From contig NZ_AP027764.1 of the NCBI RefSeq assembly GCF_036503815.1, positions 2,480,001-2,544,000 of the forward strand: a DNA stretch of 64,000 nucleotides. The letters run 5' to 3'. Origin of the DNA: Escherichia coli. GTDB taxonomy: Bacteria > Pseudomonadota > Gammaproteobacteria > Enterobacterales > Enterobacteriaceae. The notes beneath the pieces are model-generated. The model saw nothing but the letters and a program-made list of their open reading frames with translations, searched no databases and was not told where the DNA came from. This document shows, in pieces, positions 32,503 through 42,107 of the stretch (position 1 is its first letter; every line of letters starts with the position of its first letter). The position numbers and the translations under genes are program-made.

Positions 32503-33021
32503 TTATAGCAGTAATTGCAGCAGCTGGGCGAGGGCAAACCTCACCGCTAAAGCTAATACCGTTTCGCAGTCGCCAGCAAAATGCATAACCGCAGTGTAGT
32601 TCTGGCCTTTAATATGCCACGCGAACCAGACGGTACCCGCTGGCGTACCATCTTCACCGCCCTCCGGTCCGCCGTAGCCGGTAATGGCAATACTGACATC
32701 AGCATCCGCACGCTCTATGGCACCGGTTGCCATTTCTGCTGCCACTTTCTCACTCACCGCAGAATATCGTTCAAGAGATTGCTGGCTTACGCTGAGGATT
32801 TTCATCTTTGCCTGATCGGTGAAAGTAACAAATCCTGCACCGTAAAATTTGGGTGTATCTTCAGCTGCACACAGGGCGCTAGCCAACTTACCGCCGGTGC
32901 ATGATTCGGCGGTAGTTAAGCGTAATTGATCCGCGATAAGTCTTTGACTCAACGCGGATGTCAGGTTTTCAATAGTGTCGGTATCTGCGAGTTGTACAAT
33001 TTTATCTTTATTAATGTTCAC
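32503..33021 (-). CDS. ydeJ: YdeJ, CinA C-terminal (PncC-like) family protein
   Basis: 172 aa. CinA C-domain motifs: TTAESCTGGKLASALC, GFVTFTDQAKMKILSV, VSIAITGYGGPEGGEDGTPAGTVWFAW. The domain family includes NMN deamidase PncC, but YdeJ is reported inactive as an amidase, so the role is uncertain. Convergent with dcp. Confidence 0.93.
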   Translation of the reverse strand: MNINKDKIVQLADTDTIENLTSALSQRLIADQLRLTTAESCTGGKLASALCAAEDTPKFYGAGFVTFTDQAKMKILSVSQQSLERYSAVSEKVAAEMATGAIERADADVSIAITGYGGPEGGEDGTPAGTVWFAWHIKGQNYTAVMHFAGDCETVLALAVRFALAQLLQLLL

Positions 33022-33296
33022 TGTTTTTTGTCCACGCTATTATATGTAAAGGTGATTTGCTTTTTCTGTATGCTCGTCCAATATAATAATTTTCAAACAT
33101 ATAAATCCGATTATTCTGAAAATATGTTTAAGACTCTTCAATCTTCTTAACTTTAGTGAGTTAAATTCTCTGAATATTTGACAGCTAGTTGGCTGATTTT
33201 AAATGCCTTATAACAATTGGCAGTATTCTTATTTGGCAATTATAAAAATAGCAACCAGACTTAATAAGTCAAACCAAACGCAATTAAGGAGTTAGT

Positions 33297-33689
33297 ATGA
33301 AATTTCAGTCCATTGTATTAGCAAGTTTTCTTGTCATGCCTTATGCGTTGGCAGATGACCAGGGCGGTTTAAAACAGGATGCAGCGCCACCGCCGCCTCA
33401 TGCAATAGAAGATGGCTATCGCGGAACCGATGATGCAAAAAAAATGACCGTTGATTTCGCAAAAACCATGCATGATGGCGCTTCGGTTTCACTACGCGGT
33501 AATTTGATTTCTCACAAAGGAGAGGACCGTTACGTTTTTCGCGATAAGAGCGGTGAAATTAATGTTGTTATTCCTGCGGCAGTCTTTGATGGACGAGAAG
33601 TTCAGCCGGACCAGATGATCAACATTAGCGGCAGTCTGGATAAGAAAAGCGCGCCGGCCGTCGTTCGGGTCACTCATTTGCAGAAATAA
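33297..33689 (+). CDS. ydeI: YdeI (OmdA), periplasmic BOF/OB-fold stress protein
   Basis: 130 aa. Signal peptide MKFQSIVLASFLVMPYALA, mature protein with the BOF (bacterial OB-fold) domain: SLRGNLISHKGEDRYVFRDK and NISGSLDKK. Related to YgiW/VisP. Linked to stress and polymyxin or hydrogen peroxide resistance in Salmonella and E. coli. AAGGAG upstream of the ATG. Confidence 0.94.
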   Translation: MKFQSIVLASFLVMPYALADDQGGLKQDAAPPPPHAIEDGYRGTDDAKKMTVDFAKTMHDGASVSLRGNLISHKGEDRYVFRDKSGEINVVIPAAVFDGREVQPDQMINISGSLDKKSAPAVVRVTHLQK

Positions 33690-33942
33690 AAATAAATTAG
33701 CCTGATGGCCTGAACTACTGGGCCATTAGGGTATTGGGTTATGCTATTTGTCATCCTTTTAATTGCGATAATGCAGAGTTAATTTATAGAATTAAACACT
33801 TTTTTATCTGCTGATTTTGTTTTAAATCACAATGTTATCTCAGAGATGCTCATAACTTCGGATTTCTATGAAAATATTGACGTAATTTTGCTTTTCTCTC
33901 GTTAGAATAGCGCGCACAAGGAACTGTGAAAAAGGAGTGGCA

Positions 33943-34833
33943 ATGATCAAGAAGACAACGGAAATTGATGCCATCTTGTTAAATCTCAATAAGGCTATCG
34001 ATGCCCACTACCAGTGGCTGGTAAGTATGTTTCACAGCGTGGTCGCGAGAGATGCCAGTAAGCCAGAAATAACGGATAACCATTCTTATGGACTGTGCCA
34101 GTTTGGTCGGTGGATTGATCATCTGGGGCCACTCGATAACGATGAATTACCTTACGTTCGGCTAATGGATTCTGCCCATCAACATATGCATAACTGTGGT
34201 CGGGAATTAATGCTGGCTATTGTTGAAAATCACTGGCAGGACGCGCATTTCGACGCTTTTCAGGAAGGGTTACTTTCTTTTACTGCGGCATTAACCGATT
34301 ACAAAATTTATTTACTGACGATCCGTAGCAATATGGATGTTTTGACGGGATTGCCGGGGCGTCGGGTTCTTGATGAATCCTTTGATCATCAGTTACGCAA
34401 CGCTGAGCCTCTGAATCTTTATTTAATGTTGTTGGATATTGACCGATTTAAATTGGTTAATGATACCTACGGGCATTTAATCGGCGATGTAGTATTACGC
34501 ACCCTGGCAACTTACTTAGCCAGTTGGACGCGTGATTACGAAACGGTTTATCGCTACGGGGGCGAAGAATTTATCATTATTGTCAAAGCGGCTAATGATG
34601 AAGAAGCATGTCGTGCAGGTGTCAGAATTTGCCAGTTAGTCGATAACCATGCCATCACACATTCTGAAGGGCATATCAACATTACCGTGACAGCAGGTGT
34701 GAGTCGCGCATTTCCTGAAGAGCCTCTGGATGTGGTCATTGGAAGAGCGGACCGGGCAATGTATGAGGGTAAGCAAACCGGAAGAAATCGCTGTATGTTT
34801 ATTGACGAACAAAACGTGATTAACCGAGTTTAA
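33943..34833 (+). CDS. dgcZ: DgcZ (YdeH), zinc-sensing diguanylate cyclase
   Basis: 296 aa. N-terminal CZB domain binds zinc through H22, C52, H79 and H83 (all present), which inhibits activity. Catalytic GGDEF domain with GGEEF at 206-210. Where an RxxD inhibitory site would sit the sequence reads RDYE, so product inhibition by the usual site is doubtful. Makes c-di-GMP and promotes poly-GlcNAc biofilm. AAGGAG precedes ATG 33943. Confidence 0.96.
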   Translation: MIKKTTEIDAILLNLNKAIDAHYQWLVSMFHSVVARDASKPEITDNHSYGLCQFGRWIDHLGPLDNDELPYVRLMDSAHQHMHNCGRELMLAIVENHWQDAHFDAFQEGLLSFTAALTDYKIYLLTIRSNMDVLTGLPGRRVLDESFDHQLRNAEPLNLYLMLLDIDRFKLVNDTYGHLIGDVVLRTLATYLASWTRDYETVYRYGGEEFIIIVKAANDEEACRAGVRICQLVDNHAITHSEGHINITVTAGVSRAFPEEPLDVVIGRADRAMYEGKQTGRNRCMFIDEQNVINRV

Positions 34834-35051
34834 GCTCCGTTTAACATTCATTGAGAAAACTGATGCTACTGTGTCAACGATCCGTTATCAGTGCAGGAAA
34901 ATGCCTGTTAGCGTAAAAGCAAAACACAAATCTATCCATGCAAGCATTCACCGCCGGTTTACTGGCGGTTTTTTTTCGCCATCATAAAAATCAGGCCCCT
35001 TGTACACAACTGTAACAAGGGGCCGGTTAGGTGAGGGATTATCTCCGTTCA
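34834..35051. other. dgcZ-mgtS intergenic region with MgrR and mgtS terminator
   Basis: Contains MgrR (34879-34976) on the plus strand and, at 34994-35025, the hairpin GGCCCCTTGT...ACAAGGGGCC that terminates the minus-strand mgtS message (followed there by TGATTTTTA). CGTTTAACATTCATTG at 34837 is a possible PhoP box. Confidence 0.6.
34879..34976 (+). ncRNA. mgrR: MgrR small RNA
   Basis: 98 nt from GATCCGTTATCAGTGCAGG to the terminator ACCGCC-GGTTTACT-GGCGGT followed by eight T. Position beside mgtS, length and sequence agree with MgrR, a PhoPQ-induced Hfq-dependent RNA that represses eptB (LPS modification) and ygdQ. Confidence 0.9.
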
Positions 35052-35147
35052 TTAGTCATCCCATTTGTGGCTGAAATACGCGGCCAGAAAACCAGAAAAT
35101 AAAATTATTCCCAGTACGGCCATAAAAACATTCATATTACCCAGCAT
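35052..35147 (-). CDS. mgtS: MgtS (YneM), 31-aa magnesium-stress membrane protein
   Basis: MLGNMNVFMAVLGIILFSGF then LAAYFSHKWDD: one membrane helix and a short acidic tail, identical in my memory to MgtS. Stabilises the MgtA magnesium importer and modulates PitA under low magnesium; PhoPQ-controlled. GGAGG lies seven bases before the ATG. Confidence 0.95.
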   Translation of the reverse strand: MLGNMNVFMAVLGIILFSGFLAAYFSHKWDD

Positions 35148-35273
35148 TATTTGCCTCCGTTTATGGTGTGGTGTGTTTCCTCGCTTACCTTAATTTTCAT
35201 CTCAATGAGAAAGATATTAGCAGAGGTAACCTAAACGAAGGCTGAATTAAATTTTTATTGTGTTCGACTTAAA

Positions 35274-36461
35274 TCAACAAAGCGCGGGCTGCCCCCACGG
35301 TCTTGCACGAATTCCTTTTAACATCAGCACCCACGCAGCAACGATCACCAACGCTAAGATGATAAACAGCGAGAAAGGCGGCATACTGGTAAGCACTACG
35401 CCACTCACTAATGGGTTAATCGCCGCACCAAGCCAGCCTAAAGACTGGGCGGAAAAATAGCTGGCTTTCATTCCTGGCGGCGCAATATGGTCAATCAACA
35501 TATACTCGCCCGGCGCATAAATGATTTCACCGACAGTAAATACCGCAGCTGACATACCCCACAATAGCAGGCTGTTGCCGGAAAAAATAAAACCGACCAG
35601 CCCAATGACGAAACAGAGGGTGCCTGCTGTCATCAGCGCGCGGATGTTAGCCGGGTTAAGGCGGCGGCCCACGGAATATTGCAACGTAACCACCATGGCA
35701 GCATTCACCGGAAGAACAACCGCGACCACCTTTTCGGCAAAATCCCCATCAGCAATCACCATCACATATTGTGAAATGCATGAAGCAAATGCGCCGCTAA
35801 CAAAAGAAGCCAGAAAACCAGAGCAGGTAAACCACAACAGTGCTTTATCTTGTAATAAAACTTTCGGCGACCAGACACTGCCTGTTTCCGTGGCGATGAT
35901 TTTCTCGCTGCGCTTTACCCAAATTTGAATGAAAAGCATGGGAAACGCGGAACAGATAGCTGCCAGCCAAAAGGGCAGATTGATGCTCTGCATCACCAAC
36001 AGCGTGCCGAGCGGCGGACCGATTGTCCAGCCAATGTTGAGCATGGTGTAGTTGATTGAGAAGATTTTCGTTTTGCTGGTGGACGAAAGATTGTCGGCAA
36101 ACCAGGCTTTCAGCACGGTAGCAAAAACGGAATAGGCGCAGTTAATAAGGGCAAAAAAGAGCACCACCAGCGTCACGTTATTCACTAAAGGAATGGCAAT
36201 AAAACCGCTAGCGAAGGCGGTAATTGCCAGTAACATATAGCGTTTCTTGTCGAACTTATCCGCCAGGATACCAAAACCGAGGCTAAAAACGACGCCAATA
36301 GTGAGCGCAATTGTCATCGCATAACCGATTAGATCGACACTCAGGCTGTACTGGCGACTCAAGTAAATGGTCATAAATGGCAGCGTAGCGCCGCGTCCGA
36401 TGGTTAATAACAACGACGAGGCAAGAAGGGCGCTGGTAGAGCGTCGTAGGGATAAGTTCAT
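35274..36461 (-). CDS. ydeE: YdeE, MFS efflux transporter
   Basis: 395 aa, twelve membrane segments with the MFS loop GILADKFDKKRYMLLAI between TM2 and TM3. YdeE exports dipeptides in E. coli and confers arabinose-efflux-like phenotypes. Intact and single; convergent with the plus-strand dgcZ region. Confidence 0.93.
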   Translation of the reverse strand: MNLSLRRSTSALLASSLLLTIGRGATLPFMTIYLSRQYSLSVDLIGYAMTIALTIGVVFSLGFGILADKFDKKRYMLLAITAFASGFIAIPLVNNVTLVVLFFALINCAYSVFATVLKAWFADNLSSTSKTKIFSINYTMLNIGWTIGPPLGTLLVMQSINLPFWLAAICSAFPMLFIQIWVKRSEKIIATETGSVWSPKVLLQDKALLWFTCSGFLASFVSGAFASCISQYVMVIADGDFAEKVVAVVLPVNAAMVVTLQYSVGRRLNPANIRALMTAGTLCFVIGLVGFIFSGNSLLLWGMSAAVFTVGEIIYAPGEYMLIDHIAPPGMKASYFSAQSLGWLGAAINPLVSGVVLTSMPPFSLFIILALVIVAAWVLMLKGIRARPWGQPALC

Positions 36462-36655
36462 TTGTCTGTCCGGCAGTGCGTTTCGTTATGTTTTGTTTTA
36501 GAGATGTAAAGAAATAGCATGGCAAAAATCCGAAGTATAGCGACTTATTTGCGCATTAATGCCGTCGTAACCGGCGACTAACGAATCAACTGTTAAAGAA
36601 AAGTAAATTCAGCTAAGTTGATTGCTTACAAAAGATGAAATTCAGAGGCGGTAGA

Positions 36656-37555
36656 ATGTCGCGAAAAGATGGGGTGTTGGCGCTACTGGTAGTGGTCGTA
36701 TGGGGGCTAAATTTTGTGGTCATCAAAGTGGGGCTTCATAACATGCCACCGCTGATGCTGGCCGGTTTGCGCTTTATGCTGGTCGCTTTTCCGGCCATCT
36801 TTTTTGTCGCACGACCGAAAGTACCACTGAATTTGCTGCTGGGGTATGGATTAACCATCAGTTTTGCGCAGTTTGCCTTTCTGTTCTGTGCCATAAATTT
36901 TGGTATGCCTGCTGGGCTGGCCTCACTGGTATTACAGGCTCAGGCGTTTTTTACTATTGTGCTCGGTGCGTTTACTTTTGGCGAACGGCTGCACGGTAAG
37001 CAACTGGCGGGGATCGCGTTAGCGATTTTTGGCGTACTGGTGTTAATCGAAGATAGTTTTAACGGTCAGCATGTGGCGATGCTCGGCTTTATGTTGACCC
37101 TGGCGGCAGCATTTAGTTGGGCGTGCGGCAATATCTTCAATAAAAAAATCATGTCACACTCAACGCGTCCGGCAGTGATGTCGCTGGTCATCTGGAGCGC
37201 ATTAATCCCGATCATTCCTTTCTTTGTTGCCTCGCTGATTCTCGATGGTTCCGCAACCATGATTCACAGCCTGGTCACTATCGATATGACCACCATCTTG
37301 TCTCTGATGTATCTGGCGTTTGTGGCGACAATTGTTGGTTATGGGATCTGGGGGACGTTACTGGGACGCTATGAAACCTGGCGGGTTGCACCGTTATCGT
37401 TACTGGTGCCCGTAGTAGGACTGGCAAGTGCGGCACTATTGCTGGATGAACGCTTAACGGGTCTGCAATTCTTTGGTGCGGTGCTCATTATGACCGGGCT
37501 ATATATCAATGTGTTTGGTATGCGGTGGCGTAAAGCAGTGAAAGTGAGAGGCTAA
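36656..37555 (+). CDS. eamA: EamA (YdeD), O-acetylserine/cysteine exporter
   Basis: 299 aa, ten-segment DMT-superfamily permease made of two EamA repeats (GLNFVVIKVGL at the start; AFSWACGNIFNKK at the second repeat). Exports cysteine-pathway metabolites. I chose ATG 36656 over 36635 because GAGGCGG precedes it and it matches family length. Convergent with marRAB. Confidence 0.94.
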   Translation: MSRKDGVLALLVVVVWGLNFVVIKVGLHNMPPLMLAGLRFMLVAFPAIFFVARPKVPLNLLLGYGLTISFAQFAFLFCAINFGMPAGLASLVLQAQAFFTIVLGAFTFGERLHGKQLAGIALAIFGVLVLIEDSFNGQHVAMLGFMLTLAAAFSWACGNIFNKKIMSHSTRPAVMSLVIWSALIPIIPFFVASLILDGSATMIHSLVTIDMTTILSLMYLAFVATIVGYGIWGTLLGRYETWRVAPLSLLVPVVGLASAALLLDERLTGLQFFGAVLIMTGLYINVFGMRWRKAVKVRG

Positions 37556-37558
37556 AAA

Positions 37559-37576
37559 GCCCCGAGATGTCGGGGC
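37559..37576. terminator. Terminator between eamA and marB
   Basis: GCCCCGA-GATG-TCGGGGC, with five T following on the minus strand, ends the marRAB transcript; it may also slow eamA transcription. Confidence 0.75.
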
Positions 37577-37585
37577 CAGAATAAA

Positions 37586-37804
37586 CTATATAGCGTGTTG
37601 ATTATAATAGGGCACGCCAAGCGCATCCGATTTATCACTGCCTGTGCTCATGTGGTTAAAATCAAATGGTGATTGTTCCGGTGATGGAGGAATAACCACC
37701 ACATTGCCACAGGAAGTAACAACCGGCTGCGTGGTTTGTTCCGCAAAGCTCTGCGCAGAGAAGAGAATAAGCGCGGTTACCATTGCGGATAAAAGTGGTT
37801 TCAT
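37586..37804 (-). CDS. marB: MarB, periplasmic modulator of mar expression
   Basis: 72 aa. Signal peptide MKPLLSAMVTALILFSAQSFA; small mature periplasmic protein. Last gene of marRAB; lowers marA expression by an indirect mechanism. Confidence 0.95.
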   Translation of the reverse strand: MKPLLSAMVTALILFSAQSFAEQTTQPVVTSCGNVVVIPPSPEQSPFDFNHMSTGSDKSDALGVPYYNQHAI

Positions 37805-37835
37805 GATTGCCTCAGTGACGTTGTCACGTTATCAA

Positions 37836-38225
37836 CTAGCTGTTGTAATGATTTAATGGATGTAAAAAGCGCGATTCGCCCTGCATATTGGTCATCCGGT
37901 ATTTATGTGGCGGAACATCAAAGTAATTTTTGAAGGTTCGGGTCAGAGTTTGTTGCGACTCGAAGCCATATCGTTCTGCCAGATAGAGTATCGGCTCGTT
38001 ACTTTCCTTCAGCTTTTGCGCGATTTCCGTCATCTTACGGCTGCGGATGTATTGGCCTAATGAATGACCGGTTTCTTTTTTAAACATCCGTTGCAGGTGC
38101 CATTTGGAGTAACCCGAACGCTCTGACACTTTCTCCAGTGACAGTGGCGATTCCAGGTTATCCTCGATCCAGTCCAAAATGCTATGAATGGTAATAGCGT
38201 CAGTATTGCGTCTGGACATCGTCAT
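37836..38225 (-). CDS. marA: MarA, AraC-family multidrug-resistance activator
   Basis: 127-129 aa (MTMSRRN or MSRRN start). Two HTH motifs without a ligand domain: [20 protein letters not shown] and [20 protein letters not shown]. Activates acrAB, tolC, micF and others by binding marboxes. The second gene of marRAB, 14 bp after marR. Confidence 0.97.
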
Positions 38226-38239
38226 ACCTCTTTTTTTGT

Positions 38240-38674
38240 TTACGGCAGGACTTTCTTAAGCAAATGCTCAAGTGTTGCCACTTCGTCCGCCGTCAGGTTT
38301 TTTGTTAATTCTTGATGCAGGTCCTGGCCAACTAATTGATGGCATTGTTCACATATTGCCGCGCCGCTGGTGGTAAGTTTTACCAGTACGCCGCGCTTAT
38401 CATTCGGGTTCGGCAACCTTTCCACCCAGCCTTTACAAACCAGGCGATCCAGCATACGGGTCAGCGCTCCCAGGTCGACCGACAACACTTTTTTCAGTTC
38501 AACCGGAGTAATACACGACGCGCAGCGGATAGAGCAGAGCACCTTAAACTGTGCCGCGGTAATATCCAGCGGAGACAGATACTCGTTAAGCAGGCGATCT
38601 TTCTTCTGATTAACCATATGGATTAAGCGACCCAATGGAATAATTTCATTGAACAGATCGCTGGTACTTTTCAC
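38240..38674 (-). CDS. marR: MarR, repressor of marRAB
   Basis: 144 aa from a GTG start. Winged-helix MarR fold, recognition region around [23 protein letters not shown]. Compared with K-12 from memory it carries A53S, G103S and Y137H. G103S and Y137H are common natural variants not by themselves linked to derepression; A53S I cannot place. Binds two sites at 38679-38730; salicylate and copper-driven disulfide formation release it. Confidence 0.97.
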
Positions 38675-38678
38675 ATTA

Positions 38679-38730
38679 GTTGCCCTGGCAAGTAATTAGT
38701 TGCAGGGGATAATATTGCCCAGGCAAGTAT
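38679..38730 (-). promoter_or_regulatory. marO operator, MarR sites I and II
   Basis: Two similar palindromic sites, TTGCCCAGGCAAGTA (38715-38729) and TTGCCCTGGCAAGTA (38680-38694), flank the marRAB transcription start and match the known MarR footprints. Confidence 0.9.
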
Positions 38731-38752
38731 AAGTCAAATGAATGAATTGACC

Positions 38753-38772
38753 GATGCCACGTTTTGCTAAAT
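38753..38772 (-). promoter_or_regulatory. marbox for MarA/SoxS/Rob
   Basis: On the minus strand ATTTAGCAAAACGTGGCATC, the known marRAB marbox, upstream of marO; allows autoactivation. Confidence 0.9.
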
Positions 38773-38885
38773 CGGTTCAAGTTTTGGTCAATGCGATTCA
38801 AGGCTAGCTAAAGAGTGACACTTTATCGTTGTTTACCCCTTATACTTTTCGCTGATAACCCAGATACACAGGATAACAACCACCA

Positions 38886-39551
38886 ATGTTAGATTTATTT
38901 AAAGCAATTGGCCTGGGGCTGGTGGTGTTACTGCCGTTAGCTAACCCATTAACAACTGTCGCGTTATTTCTTGGCCTGGCAGGCAACATGAACAGTGCTG
39001 AACGTAATCGTCAGTCGTTGATGGCCTCGGTGTACGTATTTGCCATCATGATGGTGGCGTATTACGCCGGGCAACTGGTGATGGATACATTTGGCATTTC
39101 GATTCCCGGTCTGCGAATTGCAGGCGGCTTAATCGTCGCGTTTATCGGTTTTCGGATGCTCTTTCCGCAACAGAAAGCGATTGATTCACCGGAAGCGAAA
39201 AGCAAGTCGGAAGAGCTGGAAGATGAACCCAGCGCCAATATTGCCTTTGTACCTCTGGCAATGCCTAGTACCGCCGGTCCGGGAACCATTGCGATGATTA
39301 TTAGCTCGGCGTCCACTGTGCGTCAGAGTTCAACCTTCGCTGATTGGGTACTGATGGCTGCGCCGCCGCTGATCTTTTTCCTGGTGGCGGTTATTTTGTG
39401 GGGAAGTCTACGCAGCTCTGGCGCAATTATGCGGCTGGTGGGCAAGGGGGGAATTGAAGCGATCTCCCGTCTGATGGGATTCCTGCTGGTATGTATGGGT
39501 GTGCAGTTTATTATTAACGGCATCCTGGAAATCATTAAAACGTATCATTAA
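38886..39551 (+). CDS. marC: MarC family inner-membrane protein
   Basis: 221 aa with six membrane segments; PLANPLTTVALFLGLAGNM and MPSTAGPGTIAMIIS mark the MarC/UPF0056 family. Function unknown; despite the name it is not involved in multidrug resistance. Divergent from marRAB across the mar control region. Confidence 0.95.
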   Translation: MLDLFKAIGLGLVVLLPLANPLTTVALFLGLAGNMNSAERNRQSLMASVYVFAIMMVAYYAGQLVMDTFGISIPGLRIAGGLIVAFIGFRMLFPQQKAIDSPEAKSKSEELEDEPSANIAFVPLAMPSTAGPGTIAMIISSASTVRQSSTFADWVLMAAPPLIFFLVAVILWGSLRSSGAIMRLVGKGGIEAISRLMGFLLVCMGVQFIINGILEIIKTYH

Positions 39552-39572
39552 AAAAGGCCCAAATGGGCCTTT
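39550..39572. terminator. Bidirectional terminator between marC and sotB
   Basis: AAAAAAGGCCCAAATGGGCC followed by TTT: a symmetric stem with A and T flanks between convergent genes. Confidence 0.8.
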
Positions 39573-39575
39573 CAA

Positions 39576-40766
39576 CTATTGCGTCTGTTCTTCGAGTGTC
39601 ACTGGCCAGCGGCGAAAAATGATGATTGACCATATTAACGCGGCAAAAGCAGGCACCGCGCCCACATAACCAATCATCGACATTGACCAGTGCAGACTGA
39701 CCTGATTACCTACCAACGCGCCAGCGCCGATTCCAATATTAAATATTCCCGAGAATAGCGCCATCGCGACGTCGGTGGCATCTGGTGCCAGCGCCAGCAC
39801 TTTAACCTGCATACCAAGCCCGATGATCATCATCGCGATCCCCCAGAAAATACTCAGCACCCCGAGGTGTATTTCACTGTTCGCCGCAGGTAGCAGTAAT
39901 GCAAGGCAGACCAGCAACAGCGCAATCGCCGTACTCACCAACGTAGACGCATACTGATTACCCAGTTTACCGAAAATAACGCTGCCAATAATGCCTGCAC
40001 CACCGAGTAATAACAGTAATGCCGTGGCAAAGTTGGCGCTGAATCCCGCAATGTTTTGCACAAAAGGCTCGATATAGCTGTATGCCGTGTAATGGGCGGT
40101 GACAACCACCACAGTTAACAAATAAATGCTCATCAATGCCGGGCGGCGGAACAATAGCGGAAGGCTTTTCAACGACCCTGAATGCTCGCTGGGGAGTAAG
40201 GGAAGTAACTTAATCAGGCACAGAAGGGTGATAAATGCCCCGATACCGATCGCGAAGAAGGTCATACGCCAACCGAAATACTGCCCCACAATGCGCCCGA
40301 GAGGTAAACCTAATACCATCGCCAGAGCTGTACCGGTGGCAATTAAACTCAATGCCTGTGCTCGCTTTCCGGCCGGAGCCATACGGATCGCCAGAGACGC
40401 CGTAATCGACCAGAAAATCGCATGTGCAAAAGCTACACCAATGCGACTGATCACCAGAACGGTAAAGCTCCACGACAAAAAAGACAGTACATGGCTGGCA
40501 ATAAACACCACAAACAGGCAGATCAGTAATTTGCGGCGTTCAACCTGGCTTGTCATTAGCATAAAAGGCAATGACATTAGCGCCACTACCCATGCATAAA
40601 TGGTTAACATGATACCGACTTGAGCGGTTTGCATATGGAAACTTTGTGCGATGTCAGAAAGCAGGCCAACAGGGACAAATTCGGTAGTATTGAAGATGAA
40701 AGCGGCGACTGCCAACGTAACGACCCGTAGCCACGCCACTTTGCGGGAAACAGTGTTTGTTGTCAT
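39576..40766 (-). CDS. sotB: SotB (YdeA), sugar efflux transporter
   Basis: 396-aa MFS protein with twelve membrane segments, TEFVPVGLLSDIA in TM1 and QVERRKLLICLFV after TM2. Exports arabinose and IPTG-like sugars. Intact. Confidence 0.95.
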   Translation of the reverse strand: MTTNTVSRKVAWLRVVTLAVAAFIFNTTEFVPVGLLSDIAQSFHMQTAQVGIMLTIYAWVVALMSLPFMLMTSQVERRKLLICLFVVFIASHVLSFLSWSFTVLVISRIGVAFAHAIFWSITASLAIRMAPAGKRAQALSLIATGTALAMVLGLPLGRIVGQYFGWRMTFFAIGIGAFITLLCLIKLLPLLPSEHSGSLKSLPLLFRRPALMSIYLLTVVVVTAHYTAYSYIEPFVQNIAGFSANFATALLLLLGGAGIIGSVIFGKLGNQYASTLVSTAIALLLVCLALLLPAANSEIHLGVLSIFWGIAMMIIGLGMQVKVLALAPDATDVAMALFSGIFNIGIGAGALVGNQVSLHWSMSMIGYVGAVPAFAALIWSIIIFRRWPVTLEEQTQ

Positions 40767-40914
40767 AACAGATTATCGGGTGAGTTGCGAAAAGTAATGA
40801 AATGATCTTAAAACGGTTAATGATGTGAATACAATGCATTTGTGATCTGGATCGCGTTTTTCGTTTCTCTGACGCTGATTCTGTTCCGCGTCAGAGAGTC
40901 GGTAACATCACATT

Positions 40915-42030
40915 TTAATGACGATCAGGAAGGTCTGGCGTTTTGGTGGCTGATGGTAAAGATGGCCTCACAGGGGAACGAGGCCTGTTGTCCAGTAGTT
41001 CTTCGTTACTAATTTTGGGCGGAATTTCATTTTTTACAAAAAGTTTTAAAATCTTGCGTGCCATACGATGGATACTTTTATCTTCACTTAATAATGCCGG
41101 TATCAACACATCATTCAGGTCATTTTCATTAGGTTTCATAAAAATTTGAAAGTGCAATAACATATTTGTAAAAAATAAGAATAGACTCTGAAAGTGAGGT
41201 ATTTCTTTGTTTGATAAAAGCGATAAAAAGCAGATACAAACTTCAGGTAGTACTTGTTTGTTAGAACCTAATGAATCCATGAGGTTTTGTAATAACTCCT
41301 CTTTTAATGGGCTATCCTGTATGTCGTAGATGGCGGTGATTAAGTTTGGGTTTTTATTCGCGAACCACCTGTGGACCTGCGGCTTATTCCATAGTCGGGG
41401 GAGTATGACAAAATTACCACGAGAGATAAAGTTCAGTACGAATAAATCAAACTGACGTAAGTAATCTGCAGCGGTATGATGCTCAGGAGGAAGAGGTTCA
41501 ATATGTGGAGTATGAGACCTTTTGATGGGGACGCCGGGGCTGATCATTGGAAATTGTTCAATAAAGTCATTAAGAAACAGAAAGAGCACACGCTCGACGC
41601 CGGCCTGAAAGGCCCGACCCATAGTGACAGGCTTTGGGTCGGGAGCACAATAAATATTAATTTCCCCATCGTGGCGAAAATTATCTAAATAAATAGGGCT
41701 TAAATTTATTACTACCTGAAATTCAATGTTTTCTTTATGTCTTCCATTCTTAACAGGATAAGTGAGTTTAAATTGAACCTTTTCATTGTATAGCGTGTCG
41801 TTATCTCGGAAAGTTGTCCTCTGTATATAAGATAGGTTATCAAGATTATTGAATATCTTTTTGGTGTTTGAATTGATGTTTAAAGACGTACGCCACTCCT
41901 CATCACATATTATAATGCTGAGCGCATCAATAAAATCCTTCAAAACTTCTTTTACCTGAGGTGCAATATTGCGAACGGGAAAATCATCAGGAAGTGAGAT
42001 GAAATTGCTGATGCTTACTGGCGTAACCAT
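40915..42030 (-). CDS. yneK: YneK, uncharacterised protein
   Basis: 371 aa, soluble, no membrane segment or catalytic motif that I recognise; AT-rich. Same length and position as K-12 YneK. Opening residues VTPVSISNFISLPDDFPVRN and a proline-rich C-terminus (PRSPVRPSLPSATKTPDLPD). Function unknown; possibly horizontally acquired long ago judging by composition. Confidence 0.88.
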   Translation of the reverse strand: MVTPVSISNFISLPDDFPVRNIAPQVKEVLKDFIDALSIIICDEEWRTSLNINSNTKKIFNNLDNLSYIQRTTFRDNDTLYNEKVQFKLTYPVKNGRHKENIEFQVVINLSPIYLDNFRHDGEINIYCAPDPKPVTMGRAFQAGVERVLFLFLNDFIEQFPMISPGVPIKRSHTPHIEPLPPEHHTAADYLRQFDLFVLNFISRGNFVILPRLWNKPQVHRWFANKNPNLITAIYDIQDSPLKEELLQNLMDSLGSNKQVLPEVCICFLSLLSNKEIPHFQSLFLFFTNMLLHFQIFMKPNENDLNDVLIPALLSEDKSIHRMARKILKLFVKNEIPPKISNEELLDNRPRSPVRPSLPSATKTPDLPDRH

Positions 42031-42107
42031 ATTTGCCCCATATAGTCATAAGTCATCGGAACATCACTATATAGAGCATATGAGCTGCAAGAACTATCAA
42101 AAATAGC

